Positions 33,817 through 43,792 of a stretch of DNA of 64,000 nt are shown here, piece by piece. Under the pieces are notes generated by a model. It was not told the origin of the DNA, did not search any database, and saw nothing but the letters and a program-made list of their open reading frames with translations. Position 1 is the stretch's first letter, and every line of letters begins with the position of its first letter. The stretch is from CAKRJP01 sp963597615 (GTDB taxonomy: Bacteria > Bacillota > Clostridia > Lachnospirales > Lachnospiraceae), in the NCBI GenBank assembly GCA_963597615.1, contig CAVBQS010000053.1, forward strand, positions 186,001 through 250,000, read 5' to 3'. The translations under genes and the position numbers were made by a program.

Positions 33817-34344
33817 ATGAAGAGGATTTGTAAAGTGTTGGCCTTGTCGGTGGTATCTGTAGGCCTTCTTACAGGTTGCGGATCTAATCCTTCGGAAGCT
33901 GGACTAGAGTATCTGCAGAATAAAGATTATGATAATGCCATTGCTTCTTTTGAAAAAGCCATTGAAAAAGATATTAATGTAGCAGATGCCTATCGGGGAA
34001 TTGGCATGGTTAAGTGGGAACAAGAAGACTATGCAGGTTCTATAGAAGCCTTTAATAGTGCCTTAAATGCTGGAGCCTCTCGGGATGGAACCCTCTATAA
34101 TCTAATGGGTTGCAGCGCCCTAAATCTTCAAAAATATGAGGATGCCATTACTTATTTTGAGAAGGCTCTGGAGGATTCTGAAAATAGTGAGGATCTTACA
34201 AAAGAAGCTTCTTATAATCTGATTTTGGCTTATGAAGGGGCTGGAGATGTGGATTCTGTAAAGACAAAACTTTCGGAATATATAAAAAAATATCCTGATG
34301 ATGAGGAGGCACAGGAGGCCAATGCTTTTTGGAGCACAAGATAA
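33817..34344 (+). CDS. TPR-repeat lipoprotein
   Basis: 175 residues. A lipoprotein signal with lipobox L-L-T-G-C gives a surface-anchored protein. About four tetratricopeptide units follow (for example Y-L-Q-N-K-D-Y-D-N-A-I-A-S-F-E-K-A-I, then Y-E-D-A-I-T-Y-F-E-K-A-L). It is a protein-protein interaction scaffold; the partner is unknown. It is short for such proteins but complete. Confidence 0.85.
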   Translation: MKRICKVLALSVVSVGLLTGCGSNPSEAGLEYLQNKDYDNAIASFEKAIEKDINVADAYRGIGMVKWEQEDYAGSIEAFNSALNAGASRDGTLYNLMGCSALNLQKYEDAITYFEKALEDSENSEDLTKEASYNLILAYEGAGDVDSVKTKLSEYIKKYPDDEEAQEANAFWSTR

Positions 34345-34385
34345 GCTCCCCAAAAAGCAGAAATACCATGAGGGCGGAAAATTAG

Positions 34386-35624
34386 ATGATTGAATTAAAA
34401 AAAGAGACAGAGCGAGTGATCTTGGTAGGGGTAAGCTTAAATGACAATGATCACGTGGAAGAATCTTTGGATGAGTTAAATGAACTGGTGAAAACTGCAG
34501 GAGCTGTTTGCGTAGGAAGGCTGATACAAAAGCGAGAGCAGATCCACCCAGGGACCTACATTGGCAAAGGAAAGATAGAGGATCTTATAGACCTAATCTG
34601 GGAGACTGAGGCCACAGGTATTGTGTGCGATGATGAGCTTTCTCCGGCACAAATGAAGAATATGCAGGATGTGCTGGATGCAAAGGTAATGGATCGAACC
34701 CTTATCATTTTGGATATTTTTGCAGCAAGGGCTTCCACCAGTGAAGGAAAGATTCAGGTGGAATTAGCTCAGTTAAAATATAGGGCTACTAGATTAACAG
34801 GTTTTGGAACTGCCATGTCAAGGTTAGGTGGTGGAATTGGAACCAGAGGTCCGGGAGAGAAAAAACTAGAGATTGACCGAAGGCTGATTAAAAACCGCAT
34901 TTCTCAGTTGAATAGAGAATTAAAAGAGGTCAAAAGACACAGAGAAGTTACCAGAGACCACAGAAATCAAAGTCATGTCCCGGTGGCGGCTATTGTAGGC
35001 TATACCAACGCAGGGAAATCTACTCTTTTAAATAGCCTGACAGGAGCCGGGATTTTGGCAGAGGATAAGTTGTTTGCAACTTTGGATCCAACTACCAGAG
35101 CTTGTAAGCTTCCCAGTGGACAGGAAGTTTTGCTTACAGATACCGTTGGGTTTATTCGAAAGCTTCCTCATCATTTGATTGAAGCCTTTCGAAGTACTTT
35201 GGAGGAAGCAAAATATGCAGACATGATTCTTCATGTGGTAGATATATCCAACCCCCAGATGGATGAGCAGATGTATACGGTGTATGAAACACTGGGAAAT
35301 CTCGGAGTGACAGACAAACCGATTATTACGGTTTTTAATAAGCAGGATCAGGTGGGAGAAGATATGATCCTAAGAGATTTTAAGGCGGAATCTACAGTGA
35401 GGATTTCTGCGAAAACTGGCCAGGGTCTGGCAGAACTTCTGGAAGCTATAGAAACACTTCTTAGGGAACAGAAGGTGGAGATTAAGAAAACTTACAGTTA
35501 CCAGGAGGCAGGAAAAATTCAACTGATTCGAAAATATGGAGAGCTTTTAAAAGAAGTTTATGAGGAAGATGGTATTTATGTCCATGCCTACCTTCCAAAG
35601 GAACTTTGTGGGAAAGTATTATAA
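34386..35624 (+). CDS. hflX: GTPase HflX
   Basis: 412 residues. The N-terminal HflX domain (H-P-G-T-Y-I-G-K-G-K and D-R-T-L-I-I-L-D-I-F-A-x-R-A) leads into the Gly-rich segment G-G-G-I-G-T-R-G-P-G-E. The G domain follows with G-Y-T-N-A-G-K-S-T (P-loop), D-T-V-G-F-I-R-K-L-P (G3) and N-K-Q-D (G4). It binds the 50S subunit and can split stalled ribosomes. A terminator follows. Confidence 0.96.
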   Translation: MIELKKETERVILVGVSLNDNDHVEESLDELNELVKTAGAVCVGRLIQKREQIHPGTYIGKGKIEDLIDLIWETEATGIVCDDELSPAQMKNMQDVLDAKVMDRTLIILDIFAARASTSEGKIQVELAQLKYRATRLTGFGTAMSRLGGGIGTRGPGEKKLEIDRRLIKNRISQLNRELKEVKRHREVTRDHRNQSHVPVAAIVGYTNAGKSTLLNSLTGAGILAEDKLFATLDPTTRACKLPSGQEVLLTDTVGFIRKLPHHLIEAFRSTLEEAKYADMILHVVDISNPQMDEQMYTVYETLGNLGVTDKPIITVFNKQDQVGEDMILRDFKAESTVRISAKTGQGLAELLEAIETLLREQKVEIKKTYSYQEAGKIQLIRKYGELLKEVYEEDGIYVHAYLPKELCGKVL

Positions 35625-35631
35625 GAAACTA

Positions 35632-35664
35632 ACAAAAACCCGTGGGATCCCCACGGGTTTTTGT
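35632..35664 (+). terminator. Rho-independent terminator after hflX
   Basis: A perfect 15-bp stem (35632-35646 with 35650-35664) around a 3-base loop, with the U-run in the 3' arm (GTTTTTGT). Confidence 0.92.
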
Positions 35665-35760
35665 GGACATTTTGACAATGGAGTGTTACCATAAAGGCAT
35701 GAAAAGCAAGACCTAGGGAGTAATGGGGATGCTCCCAGTAAGTAAATGGAGGAGTAGAAT

Positions 35761-36618
35761 ATGAAGATTGAACTAGAAAGATATCATGGTTTGGGGAATG
35801 ATTATGTGGTATATGACCCCAATAAGAACGAACTTAAATTAACGCCTGGGAATGTAAAGTTGATCTGTGACCGCAACGAAGGCCTTGGGGCAGATGGTAT
35901 TTTGGAAGGCCCCATTTTGCAGGAGGATGGCCTTCATGTAGTTATCTGGAATCCAGATGGAAGTCAGTCAGAAACCAGTGGAAATGGTGTCCGAATCTTT
36001 GCAAGATATTTAAAAGATGCAGGATATGTACAGAAGAAAAGCTTTAAGATTTATATGGCCAAGGGTCCGGTGGAGGCTACTTTCTTAAGCGAAGAAGGAA
36101 GCCGGATTCGTATTAATATGGGGAAACTATCCTTTAATAGTCAAGACGTGCCAGTGACAGGAGAGCCAAGAGAAGTGATTAACGAGGATATGGTAATAGG
36201 CAGAACCTTGTATCCGGTTACCTGCGTTTCGGTAGGCAACCCCCACTGCGTAATTCCTATGCGGGAGATTTCAAGAGACTTAGTTTGCAAGATCGGTGAC
36301 TATGCAGAGGTGGCAAAGTATTTTCCGAATCGTATTAATACCCAGATTATGCAGGTGGTAGATAAGGGACAGATTAATATCGAGATTTATGAAAGAGGGG
36401 CAGGTTATACCCTGGCTTCCGGAACAGGAGCCTGTGCTGCAGCAGGAGTAGCTCATAAACTTGGGTTGACAGACAACAAGGTGGTAGTACATATGCCGGG
36501 AGGAGACCTTATGGTGGAGATTGATGATGACTGGAATGTCAGTATGACCGGCAATGTTTGTTATATTGCTAAGATGATTCTAAGTAGTGATTTTACAGAG
36601 ATGCTTCGGGCAATCTAA
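35761..36618 (+). CDS. Diaminopimelate epimerase homologue lacking both catalytic cysteines
   Basis: 285 residues with the DapF fold markers: H-G-L-G-N-D-Y at the start, G-L-G-A-D-G, N-P-D-G-S, G-N-P-H-C-V and Y-E-R-G-A-G. Where DapF has its two general-base thiols this protein has Ser73 (T-S-G-N-G, AGT at 35977) and Ser220 (A-S-G-T-G-A-C, TCC at 36418), and Tyr216 replaces the Glu of G-A-G-E-T. Ligand-binding Asn, Glu and Arg residues are kept. Proton exchange of the usual two-thiol kind is not possible, so it may use a different chemistry or substrate, or be an inactive paralogue. It stands alone between two unrelated genes; other lysine/DAP genes are not in the window. It would be called dapF by automatic annotation. 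Confidence 0.8.
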   Translation: MKIELERYHGLGNDYVVYDPNKNELKLTPGNVKLICDRNEGLGADGILEGPILQEDGLHVVIWNPDGSQSETSGNGVRIFARYLKDAGYVQKKSFKIYMAKGPVEATFLSEEGSRIRINMGKLSFNSQDVPVTGEPREVINEDMVIGRTLYPVTCVSVGNPHCVIPMREISRDLVCKIGDYAEVAKYFPNRINTQIMQVVDKGQINIEIYERGAGYTLASGTGACAAAGVAHKLGLTDNKVVVHMPGGDLMVEIDDDWNVSMTGNVCYIAKMILSSDFTEMLRAI

Positions 36619-36649
36619 GTGGCAAATTTCCCACATCAAATTTAATTCA

Positions 36650-36658
36650 TGGTATACT
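36650..36658 (+). promoter_or_regulatory. Extended -10 promoter (TGGTATACT) before addB
   Basis: TGGTATACT lies 21 bases before the addB ATG, with the TGn extension. No clear -35. The short distance leaves only a brief leader with AGGAGG. Confidence 0.5.
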
Positions 36659-36678
36659 AAGGCATAGGAGGAAAAACT

Positions 36679-39600
36679 ATGCCTTTACAATTTATATTTG
36701 GACCATCTGGTTCAGGAAAATCACATCATTTATATCAACATATTATCAAAGAATCTTTGGAGCACCCCCAGGAAAATTATATGGTTTTGGTGCCGGACCA
36801 GTTTACTATGCAGACCCAAAAGGACCTGGTATCTATGCATCCCAATCACGGAATTATGAATATTGATGTCCTGAGTTTTGGGCGATTGGCCTACCGCATT
36901 TTTCAGGAAACAGGAGGAGAGAGTCTGCCGGTATTAGATGACGAAGGAAAGAATTTGATACTTCGTAAAATTGCCGGAACATATGAAAATGACCTTACCA
37001 TCCTTCGAGGAAATATGCGAAAGCTAGGTTACATCAGTGAGGTAAAGTCTGCCATTTCAGAGTTTACCCAGTATGCTGTGGGAGAAGAAGATCTTGGGAA
37101 AGTTATGGAATCTATGGATCCAAACTCCAGACTTTATTTTAAATTAAAGGATATAAGAACCTTGTATAGGGGCTTTCAGGAATATTTGGCAGAGAAATAT
37201 ATTACCAAAGAAGAACTTTTGGAAGTCTTAAAAAAAGAGGTACCTAAGTCAGACCTGCTAAAGAAAACCACTGTGGTATTGGATGGGTTTACAGGATTTA
37301 CACCGGTGCAGGACCGTTTGATTCTTGAACTTTTAAAACATTGTAGGAAGGTGATGGTAACAGTCACTATGGATGACAGGGAGAATCCATACGCTTACAC
37401 CCATCCCTACCAACTTTTTGGCCTTAGTAAAAAAATGGTAGCCTCCCTCTTAGATTTGGCAAGGGAGACAGCCTCCCCTGTGGAGGATCCCGTTTCCTTA
37501 TATCAGAGACCTCTATACCGTTTTAAGGATGCGCCGGCTCTGGAATTCTTAGAGAGGGAGCTTTTTCGCTATGAAAAGAAGGTTTATTCTGGGGAAGTAG
37601 AAGGAATATCCCTTCATGTGGCAAGAAATCCGGAGACAGAGGCCAAGGCAGTGGCGGAAGATATCAGGCACCTGGTTCGGACCACTGGCTGCAGGTACCG
37701 GGAAATTGGAGTTATCGTAAGTGATATGGAAAGTTACGGGGATTACTTAGAAAGGCAGTTCTTGCGTTATGAAATTCCCTTCTTTATGGATCATAAGCGC
37801 AGCATTTTGCTAAATTCCTTTGTAGAGCATTTGCGAAGCCTTTTAAATCTAATGGAAGAAGGCTTTACCTATGAGAGTGTTTTTCGTTATCTTCGCACCA
37901 ATATGTCTGGATTTGCCTTAGATGAGGTGGATCAGATGGAAAATTATGTCCTTGCTACAGGAATTAAGGGCTTTAAAAACTGGCAGAAACCCTGGGAGAG
38001 GACCCTGAAGAATACTACAGAGGAAGCCTTAGAAGAACTAAATCATTTCCGTGTGCAGTTTGTTGAAAAAATACAGGACTTGCATTTTGTGATGAGGCAG
38101 CGTAAGAAGACGGTAAAGGATATTACTCTGGGAATCTATGATTATATGGTAAGGGAAGATTTGCAGCTGGTCCTAAAAAAACAGGAGGATGCTTTTACAG
38201 AGGCAGGAGAACTGAGCCTAGCCAAGGAATATGCCCAGGTCTACCGGGTGGTTATTGAGCTTTTTGAAAAATTTGTGGACCTTCTTGGCGAGGAAGAGGT
38301 ATCTTTAAAAGAATATAGTGAACTCTTGGATGCAGGACTTGAGGAGGCTAGAATTGGAGTTATTCCTCCTAGCGTAGACCAAGTGGTGGCAGGAGATTTA
38401 ACCAGAACCAGATTAAAAGATATAAAAACTCTGTATTTTTTGGGAGCAAACGATACAAAGCTACCTGGAAATTTAAATAGAAATGGAATTCTTTCGGAAA
38501 GGGATAGAGAACACCTGAAAGAAAAATCCCTAAATTTAGCTCCAGGAGGCAAAGAGCAGGCTTATGTACAAAAGTTTTATTTATATAGCAATCTTACAAA
38601 ACCCTCCAGAGAGCTTAAAGTCTATTACAGTAGAGTATCCTCTGATGGGAAAAGCATTCGGCCGGCTTATTTGATTCAGGAACTGCGGCGACTTTTTCCG
38701 GATATTTCTATTGTGGATGAGGAGAATAAAAGTCTGGAGGAAAGAGAGCTTACCAAAGAAGTGGCCTTGGAGGAAGTGATCAAGGGCATTCGAAGTCACA
38801 AAACAAGGGACTTAAGAAAAGATACCCAGTGGGGAGAACTATTCAAATGGTATCAAAAAAGTCCTCAGTGGAAAGATAAAATCCAAAGGCTTTTAGAGGC
38901 AGGTTATAAGAAAAATGAGATTGATGGCCTAAAGGATCAGGTGGCAAAAAAACTCTATGGAGAAGATTTTAATGTTAGCATTACAAGGATTGAAACTTAT
39001 TCGGCCTGTGCCTATGCTCATTTTCTTAAATATGGTTTGAGACTTTCAAATAGAGAAGAATATGGCTTTGAACCTATGGATTTAGGAAATGTCTGCCACA
39101 GAGTCCTGGAAGATTATGGGAAAAAAGTAAAGAGTCTCGGAAAAAAATGGAGTGAGCTTAGCAAAGAGGAAAGTGAAAAGCTTTTGATATCCTCTATGAA
39201 GAAAGTAATTTCAGACTATGGAAACTCTGTACTTTACAGTAGCGGTAAAAATGAGTTTATGATCACTGCCATGGGAGAACTTTTAAAAAGAACAATCTGG
39301 GCTCTTACAAAGCAGTTGACAGTTGGGGATTTTGAGCCAGAAGCTTTTGAAGTTTCTATTGGAGGCAGTGGAAAGATTGACCGAGTAGATACCTGTACAG
39401 ATGATCAAGCTCTTTACGTAAAAGTTGTAGATTACAAGACTGGAATGAAAGAGTTTGACATTCAATCCTTATATTACGGTTTGCAGTTGCAGCTAATGTT
39501 TTACATGGACAGTGCTGTGAAAATTCAGCAGAAAAAACACCCCGATAAAAAGGTGGTTCCTGCAGGAGTATTTTACTATCGGATTCAGGATCCTTATGTA

Positions 39601-40068
39601 GACCGGAAAATAAAAGAAGAAAAAGAAGATATCGAGAAAGATATTCTAAAAGCCCTAAAACCGGATGGAATCATCAACCTTCAAGATGAGGTGCTAAATC
39701 ACTTGGATCATAAGATGTCAGGAGAATCCGAGGCTATTCCTGTAAAGTTTAACAAAGGTGGCGAATTGGCAAAGAATTCTAAGGTAGTGGCGGAGGAGCA
39801 TTTTAGGACTATGATGGACTATGCCACCAAAAAGATTTTGGCTTCAAAAGAGGAAATTAAAGAAGGAAATATAAAAGCAGAACCCTATCGTCAGGGAAAT
39901 GCTAGTGGTTGTGATTACTGTGACTATCGACATATTTGCAAATTTGATACAAAAATCGAAGGTTATCATTATCGGGATTTTAGGAAACTTACCAAGGAAG
40001 AAGCCATCAGTAAGATGCAATGTTTTGAAAATGGAGAAACTTTAGATGAAGGTAAATTGGACAGCTGA
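36679..40068 (+). CDS. addB: ATP-dependent nuclease subunit AddB
   Basis: 1129 residues. Walker A near the N-terminus (F-G-P-S-G-S-G-K-S), helicase-like body, then a C-terminal RecB-family nuclease domain with V-V-D-Y-K-T-G. The four iron-sulphur cysteines are visible: the first in Y-S-A-C-A-Y near residue 777, the others in G-C-D-Y-C-D-Y-R-H-I-C close to the end. With AddA it resects double-strand breaks and attenuates at Chi-like sites. The addA start lies 23 bases inside its end, giving translational coupling. Confidence 0.95.
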   Translation: MPLQFIFGPSGSGKSHHLYQHIIKESLEHPQENYMVLVPDQFTMQTQKDLVSMHPNHGIMNIDVLSFGRLAYRIFQETGGESLPVLDDEGKNLILRKIAGTYENDLTILRGNMRKLGYISEVKSAISEFTQYAVGEEDLGKVMESMDPNSRLYFKLKDIRTLYRGFQEYLAEKYITKEELLEVLKKEVPKSDLLKKTTVVLDGFTGFTPVQDRLILELLKHCRKVMVTVTMDDRENPYAYTHPYQLFGLSKKMVASLLDLARETASPVEDPVSLYQRPLYRFKDAPALEFLERELFRYEKKVYSGEVEGISLHVARNPETEAKAVAEDIRHLVRTTGCRYREIGVIVSDMESYGDYLERQFLRYEIPFFMDHKRSILLNSFVEHLRSLLNLMEEGFTYESVFRYLRTNMSGFALDEVDQMENYVLATGIKGFKNWQKPWERTLKNTTEEALEELNHFRVQFVEKIQDLHFVMRQRKKTVKDITLGIYDYMVREDLQLVLKKQEDAFTEAGELSLAKEYAQVYRVVIELFEKFVDLLGEEEVSLKEYSELLDAGLEEARIGVIPPSVDQVVAGDLTRTRLKDIKTLYFLGANDTKLPGNLNRNGILSERDREHLKEKSLNLAPGGKEQAYVQKFYLYSNLTKPSRELKVYYSRVSSDGKSIRPAYLIQELRRLFPDISIVDEENKSLEERELTKEVALEEVIKGIRSHKTRDLRKDTQWGELFKWYQKSPQWKDKIQRLLEAGYKKNEIDGLKDQVAKKLYGEDFNVSITRIETYSACAYAHFLKYGLRLSNREEYGFEPMDLGNVCHRVLEDYGKKVKSLGKKWSELSKEESEKLLISSMKKVISDYGNSVLYSSGKNEFMITAMGELLKRTIWALTKQLTVGDFEPEAFEVSIGGSGKIDRVDTCTDDQALYVKVVDYKTGMKEFDIQSLYYGLQLQLMFYMDSAVKIQQKKHPDKKVVPAGVFYYRIQDPYVDRKIKEEKEDIEKDILKALKPDGIINLQDEVLNHLDHKMSGESEAIPVKFNKGGELAKNSKVVAEEHFRTMMDYATKKILASKEEIKEGNIKAEPYRQGNASGCDYCDYRHICKFDTKIEGYHYRDFRKLTKEEAISKMQCFENGETLDEGKLDS

Positions 40069-43000
40069 CCAGCAAAAGGTCATAGATTTAAGAAATCGGA
40101 ATATACTAGTGTCGGCAGCGGCAGGCTCTGGTAAGACGGCGGTTTTGGTGGAGCGTATTATTGCCATGCTGACAGATGAAAAGTATCCTATGGATGTGGA
40201 CAGGCTGCTGGTAGTGACTTTTACAGAGGCAGCTGCAGGGGAGATGAAGGAACGTATTGCAGATGCTATCGAAAAGAAATTATTTAATGAACCTGACAAT
40301 CAACATCTTTCTAGGCAGGCGACTTTGATTCACAATGCACAGATTACTACCATTCACAGTTTCTGTCTGTCGGTAATACGGGATCATTTTCATGCCATTA
40401 ATATAGATCCGGCCTTTCGGGTGGGGGAAGAAGGGGAATTGACCCTTTTACGTCATGATGTATTAGAGGAAGTTTTGGAGGAAAAGTATCAGGAAAAAAA
40501 TCCCAGGTTCCTGGATTTTATCTCTGCCTATAGTGGAGGAAAATCAGATAAAAAAATTCAAGAATATATTTTAAAGATCTACGATTATTCCAGGAGTTAC
40601 CCACAACCGGAAAAGTGGCTTAAGTCCTGTATTGCCCCTTATGAAGTAGAAACTGTAGAAATTCTTGAGAAGGCCCCCTATGTAAGTCTTATACGGGAGA
40701 GAGTGGAGGCATACCTGCAGGATGCAGAAAATATATTGCAAAGGGGAATGGGTCTATGTTTAGAGGAGGATGGCCCCTTGGCCTATGAGACCACCCTTAG
40801 CAAAGATCTTCAAATCCTTCAGTCTTTAAAAGAAGCAGATACTTATGAGAAGCAGCTGATCGCTTTTTCAAAAGTGTCCTGGCCCCGCCTTGCTAGCAAC
40901 AAAGACAAAACTGTATCAGACCTAAAAATTCAAGAGGTGAAGGATCTTAGAGATGAGGTAAAGAAACTGATTAAAACCATTGGAGCTCAATATTTTTATG
41001 CTCCGGTGGAGGATATTTTGTCAGATCTGAAACTTTGTAAGGGGTCAGTGGAAGAATTGGTGGACTTGGTTCTTGTATTTGCTAAGGCCTTTGAAGAGAA
41101 AAAACGGGCTAGGAACCTTATTGATTTTTCTGATATGGAGCAGTATGCCCTTAAAATTCTTACAGAAGAAAAAGAGGGGCTCTTAGCACCCTCCCAGGTG
41201 GCGAGGGAGTATCAGGACTACTTTAAGGAAATTATGATTGACGAGTATCAGGATAGTAACTTGATACAGGAGACTATCCTTAGTAGCGTTTCTACTGTAT
41301 CCCAGGGAAGATACAATATTTTCATGGTAGGAGATGTAAAACAGAGTATTTATCGCTTTCGCCTATCTAGACCGGAACTCTTTATGGAGAAATATAATAC
41401 TTACCATTTAAAGGATAGTCTTACCCAGAGAATTGATTTGGGCAAAAATTTTCGTAGCAGATCTCAGGTTCTTGACAGTGTAAATGCAATTTTTAGACAG
41501 ATTATGGCTAAAGATTTAGGTGGCATTGTCTATGATGATGATGCGGCCCTTTATGTGGGAGTATCCTATAAGGAGGATCCTTTTGTTGATAACAGAACCG
41601 AAATGCTCCTTTATGAAAACCAAGGTGAAGATGGGGCGAATTCTAATGTCTCAGACAAAGAGTTAGAGGCCAGGGGGGTAGCCCTTAAAATTAAGAACCT
41701 AATGGAAGGTCACAAGGTCATAGATAAAAAGACAGGGGACTTTCGCCCTCTTCATTACTCGGATATTGTAATTTTAATGCGCAGCACCTCTAGTATGGCA
41801 GATGTTTTCAGTGAGATTCTCACTAGAGAGGGGATTCCTAATTATACAGGAACAAAGGAAGGCTATTTTGCTACTCAGGAAATAGGCATTCTTCTGGATT
41901 ATCTTCGAGTCTTAGATAACAAGGCCCAGGACCTGCCCTTGGCGGCTGTTCTTGCTTCCTCCATAGGAGGGGCGAAAGAAGAAGATTTGGCTAGGGTGAA
42001 GTCTGCTTATCCGGATCAGCCTTTTTGCCAGGCAGTATTTTCCTATGTAGAGGATTTAAAGAAGGAAGAGAATCAGGACCAGGCTAAGGAAAATGATCCA
42101 ATTTTTAGATGTATGGAACAAATTGATAAGTTTCGAAAGATGCTTTCCTATATCTCAATTCATGAACTTTTGTGGAAAATCATGGATGAAACTGGCTATG
42201 AGGATTATGTTTCTGCAATGCCTGGAGGAGAAATAAGAAAGGCAAATTTGCAAGTTTTAATTCAAAAAGCCAGGGATTTTGAAAGTACCAGCTATAAGGG
42301 CCTTTTTCATTTTATCCGCTATATAGAGAAGCTTCAAAGATACAACGTAGATTATGGTGAGGCCTCTGTGGAGGATGAACAGTCTGACAGCGTCCGTATT
42401 ATGACTATCCATAAAAGTAAGGGATTGGAATTTCCGGTGGTCTTTCTATGTGGTGTTGGTAAACGAATAAATTTCCAGGATGCTTCTGGAGCAGTGCTTT
42501 TACATTCAAAACTAGGAATTGGCCTGGATGCTATGGACCTTAAACTTCATACAAAAAGCCCAAGCCTTATAAAGAAAGTGATCCAAAGGGAAGAATATAT
42601 GGACACTTGGGCAGAAGAATTAAGAATACTATATGTAGCCCTAACAAGAGCCAAGGAAAAATTAATTATCACCGGAGCCTCTTCTGATTTTGAAAAAAAA
42701 CTAACTTCTTATGAATATGGAGAGAACTTGCCTAAAAAGGAGAAAAACCTAGAAGCCCTTCCCTATCATGTTCGGGTAGGGGTTTCTACTTATATGGATT
42801 GGCTTATACCAGCTGTATGCACCCTTTCTGCCCCTGACCTTATTTCCCTTAAAGTGATGGATGGAACAGAAATTGTAACAGGAGAAATAAAGAAAATTTT
42901 AGGGGAAGACATTCATCGCTGGACCTTAGAAAGTTGGAATACAGAAACCACATATAATAAGGAAATGGAAGAATCACTTAATCAGCAATTTTCCTTTCAA

Positions 43001-43690
43001 TATCCCTATGGCAACAGCAGAAACCAGAAGATGAAATACACGGTTTCTGAATTGAAGAAACGAATCCGTTTACAAGAAATGGCGGAGGAATCCTTGGAAG
43101 AATCTATGTATGACGAACCGGAAGTTACTCCCCTGATACCTAAGTTTTTACAGGAGGAGACTAGTCTTTCTGGGGCTCTTAGGGGCACTGCCTATCACAG
43201 AGCTATGGAGCTTATAGCCTATGAAGATATCCATGAAAATTTTTCCTTGGGGGATTTAAAAACAGTGCTTTTTAAATTTGTGGAAGAAGGGAAAATGGAT
43301 CAAAAAGAGGCGGAATGTATTGGATTAAAGTCAATGCTAAAATTTATAAAAAGCCCTTTGGGAAACCGAATAATCCAAGCGGCAAAAAATAAAGTGCTAT
43401 TTAAAGAGCAACCCTTTGTTCTTGGAGTATCTGAAGTGGAGGTAAAAAAAGAGGGAGACCCAGAGGAACTGCTTCTGGTTCAGGGAGTTGTCGATGTATA
43501 TTTTCAGGAAGCAGATGAATTAGTGCTTTTAGATTACAAAACGGACCGGGTCACTGATGCTAGTGAGCTTATAAATCGTTACCATGGTCAGATGGATTAT
43601 TATGAAAAGGCCCTTGAGCAGATTACTGGGAAAAAGGTCAAAGAAAGAATTATTTATTCTTTCTGTCTGCAAAAAGAAATATACTTGTAA
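40046..43690 (+). CDS. addA: ATP-dependent helicase/nuclease subunit AddA
   Basis: 1214 residues, UvrD/Rep-type helicase: A-A-A-G-S-G-K-T-A-V-L motif I, T-F-T-E-A-A-A-G-E-M motif Ia, I-D-E-Y-Q-D-S-N motif II, G-D-V-K-Q-S-I-Y-R-F motif III, T-I-H-K-S-K-G-L-E-F-P motif V and L-Y-V-A-L-T-R-A motif VI. The C-terminal nuclease domain has L-L-D-Y-K-T-D. It forms the AddAB recombination-repair complex with the preceding gene. Confidence 0.96.
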   Translation: MKVNWTADQQKVIDLRNRNILVSAAAGSGKTAVLVERIIAMLTDEKYPMDVDRLLVVTFTEAAAGEMKERIADAIEKKLFNEPDNQHLSRQATLIHNAQITTIHSFCLSVIRDHFHAINIDPAFRVGEEGELTLLRHDVLEEVLEEKYQEKNPRFLDFISAYSGGKSDKKIQEYILKIYDYSRSYPQPEKWLKSCIAPYEVETVEILEKAPYVSLIRERVEAYLQDAENILQRGMGLCLEEDGPLAYETTLSKDLQILQSLKEADTYEKQLIAFSKVSWPRLASNKDKTVSDLKIQEVKDLRDEVKKLIKTIGAQYFYAPVEDILSDLKLCKGSVEELVDLVLVFAKAFEEKKRARNLIDFSDMEQYALKILTEEKEGLLAPSQVAREYQDYFKEIMIDEYQDSNLIQETILSSVSTVSQGRYNIFMVGDVKQSIYRFRLSRPELFMEKYNTYHLKDSLTQRIDLGKNFRSRSQVLDSVNAIFRQIMAKDLGGIVYDDDAALYVGVSYKEDPFVDNRTEMLLYENQGEDGANSNVSDKELEARGVALKIKNLMEGHKVIDKKTGDFRPLHYSDIVILMRSTSSMADVFSEILTREGIPNYTGTKEGYFATQEIGILLDYLRVLDNKAQDLPLAAVLASSIGGAKEEDLARVKSAYPDQPFCQAVFSYVEDLKKEENQDQAKENDPIFRCMEQIDKFRKMLSYISIHELLWKIMDETGYEDYVSAMPGGEIRKANLQVLIQKARDFESTSYKGLFHFIRYIEKLQRYNVDYGEASVEDEQSDSVRIMTIHKSKGLEFPVVFLCGVGKRINFQDASGAVLLHSKLGIGLDAMDLKLHTKSPSLIKKVIQREEYMDTWAEELRILYVALTRAKEKLIITGASSDFEKKLTSYEYGENLPKKEKNLEALPYHVRVGVSTYMDWLIPAVCTLSAPDLISLKVMDGTEIVTGEIKKILGEDIHRWTLESWNTETTYNKEMEESLNQQFSFQYPYGNSRNQKMKYTVSELKKRIRLQEMAEESLEESMYDEPEVTPLIPKFLQEETSLSGALRGTAYHRAMELIAYEDIHENFSLGDLKTVLFKFVEEGKMDQKEAECIGLKSMLKFIKSPLGNRIIQAAKNKVLFKEQPFVLGVSEVEVKKEGDPEELLLVQGVVDVYFQEADELVLLDYKTDRVTDASELINRYHGQMDYYEKALEQITGKKVKERIIYSFCLQKEIYL

Positions 43691-43724
43691 AATATTAATT
43701 ACTATGAACACTTTGTAACATTTC

Positions 43725-43753
43725 TTGAAATACTGATAATGCATTGTTATAAT
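43725..43753 (+). promoter_or_regulatory. Strong sigma-A-type promoter before the WecG-like gene
   Basis: TTGAAA (43725-43730), 17-base spacer, TATAAT (43748-43753). The start codon follows about 40 bases later. Confidence 0.85.
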
Positions 43754-43792
43754 CAATGGAATCGAGTAGAAACCATAGGATTATGTTGAGAA

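Noticed and set aside
35672..35677. TTGACA before the DapF-like gene as a promoter -35
   Set aside because: No -10 hexamer stands 16-18 bases downstream (the bases there are AGGCAT), so I did not call a promoter.
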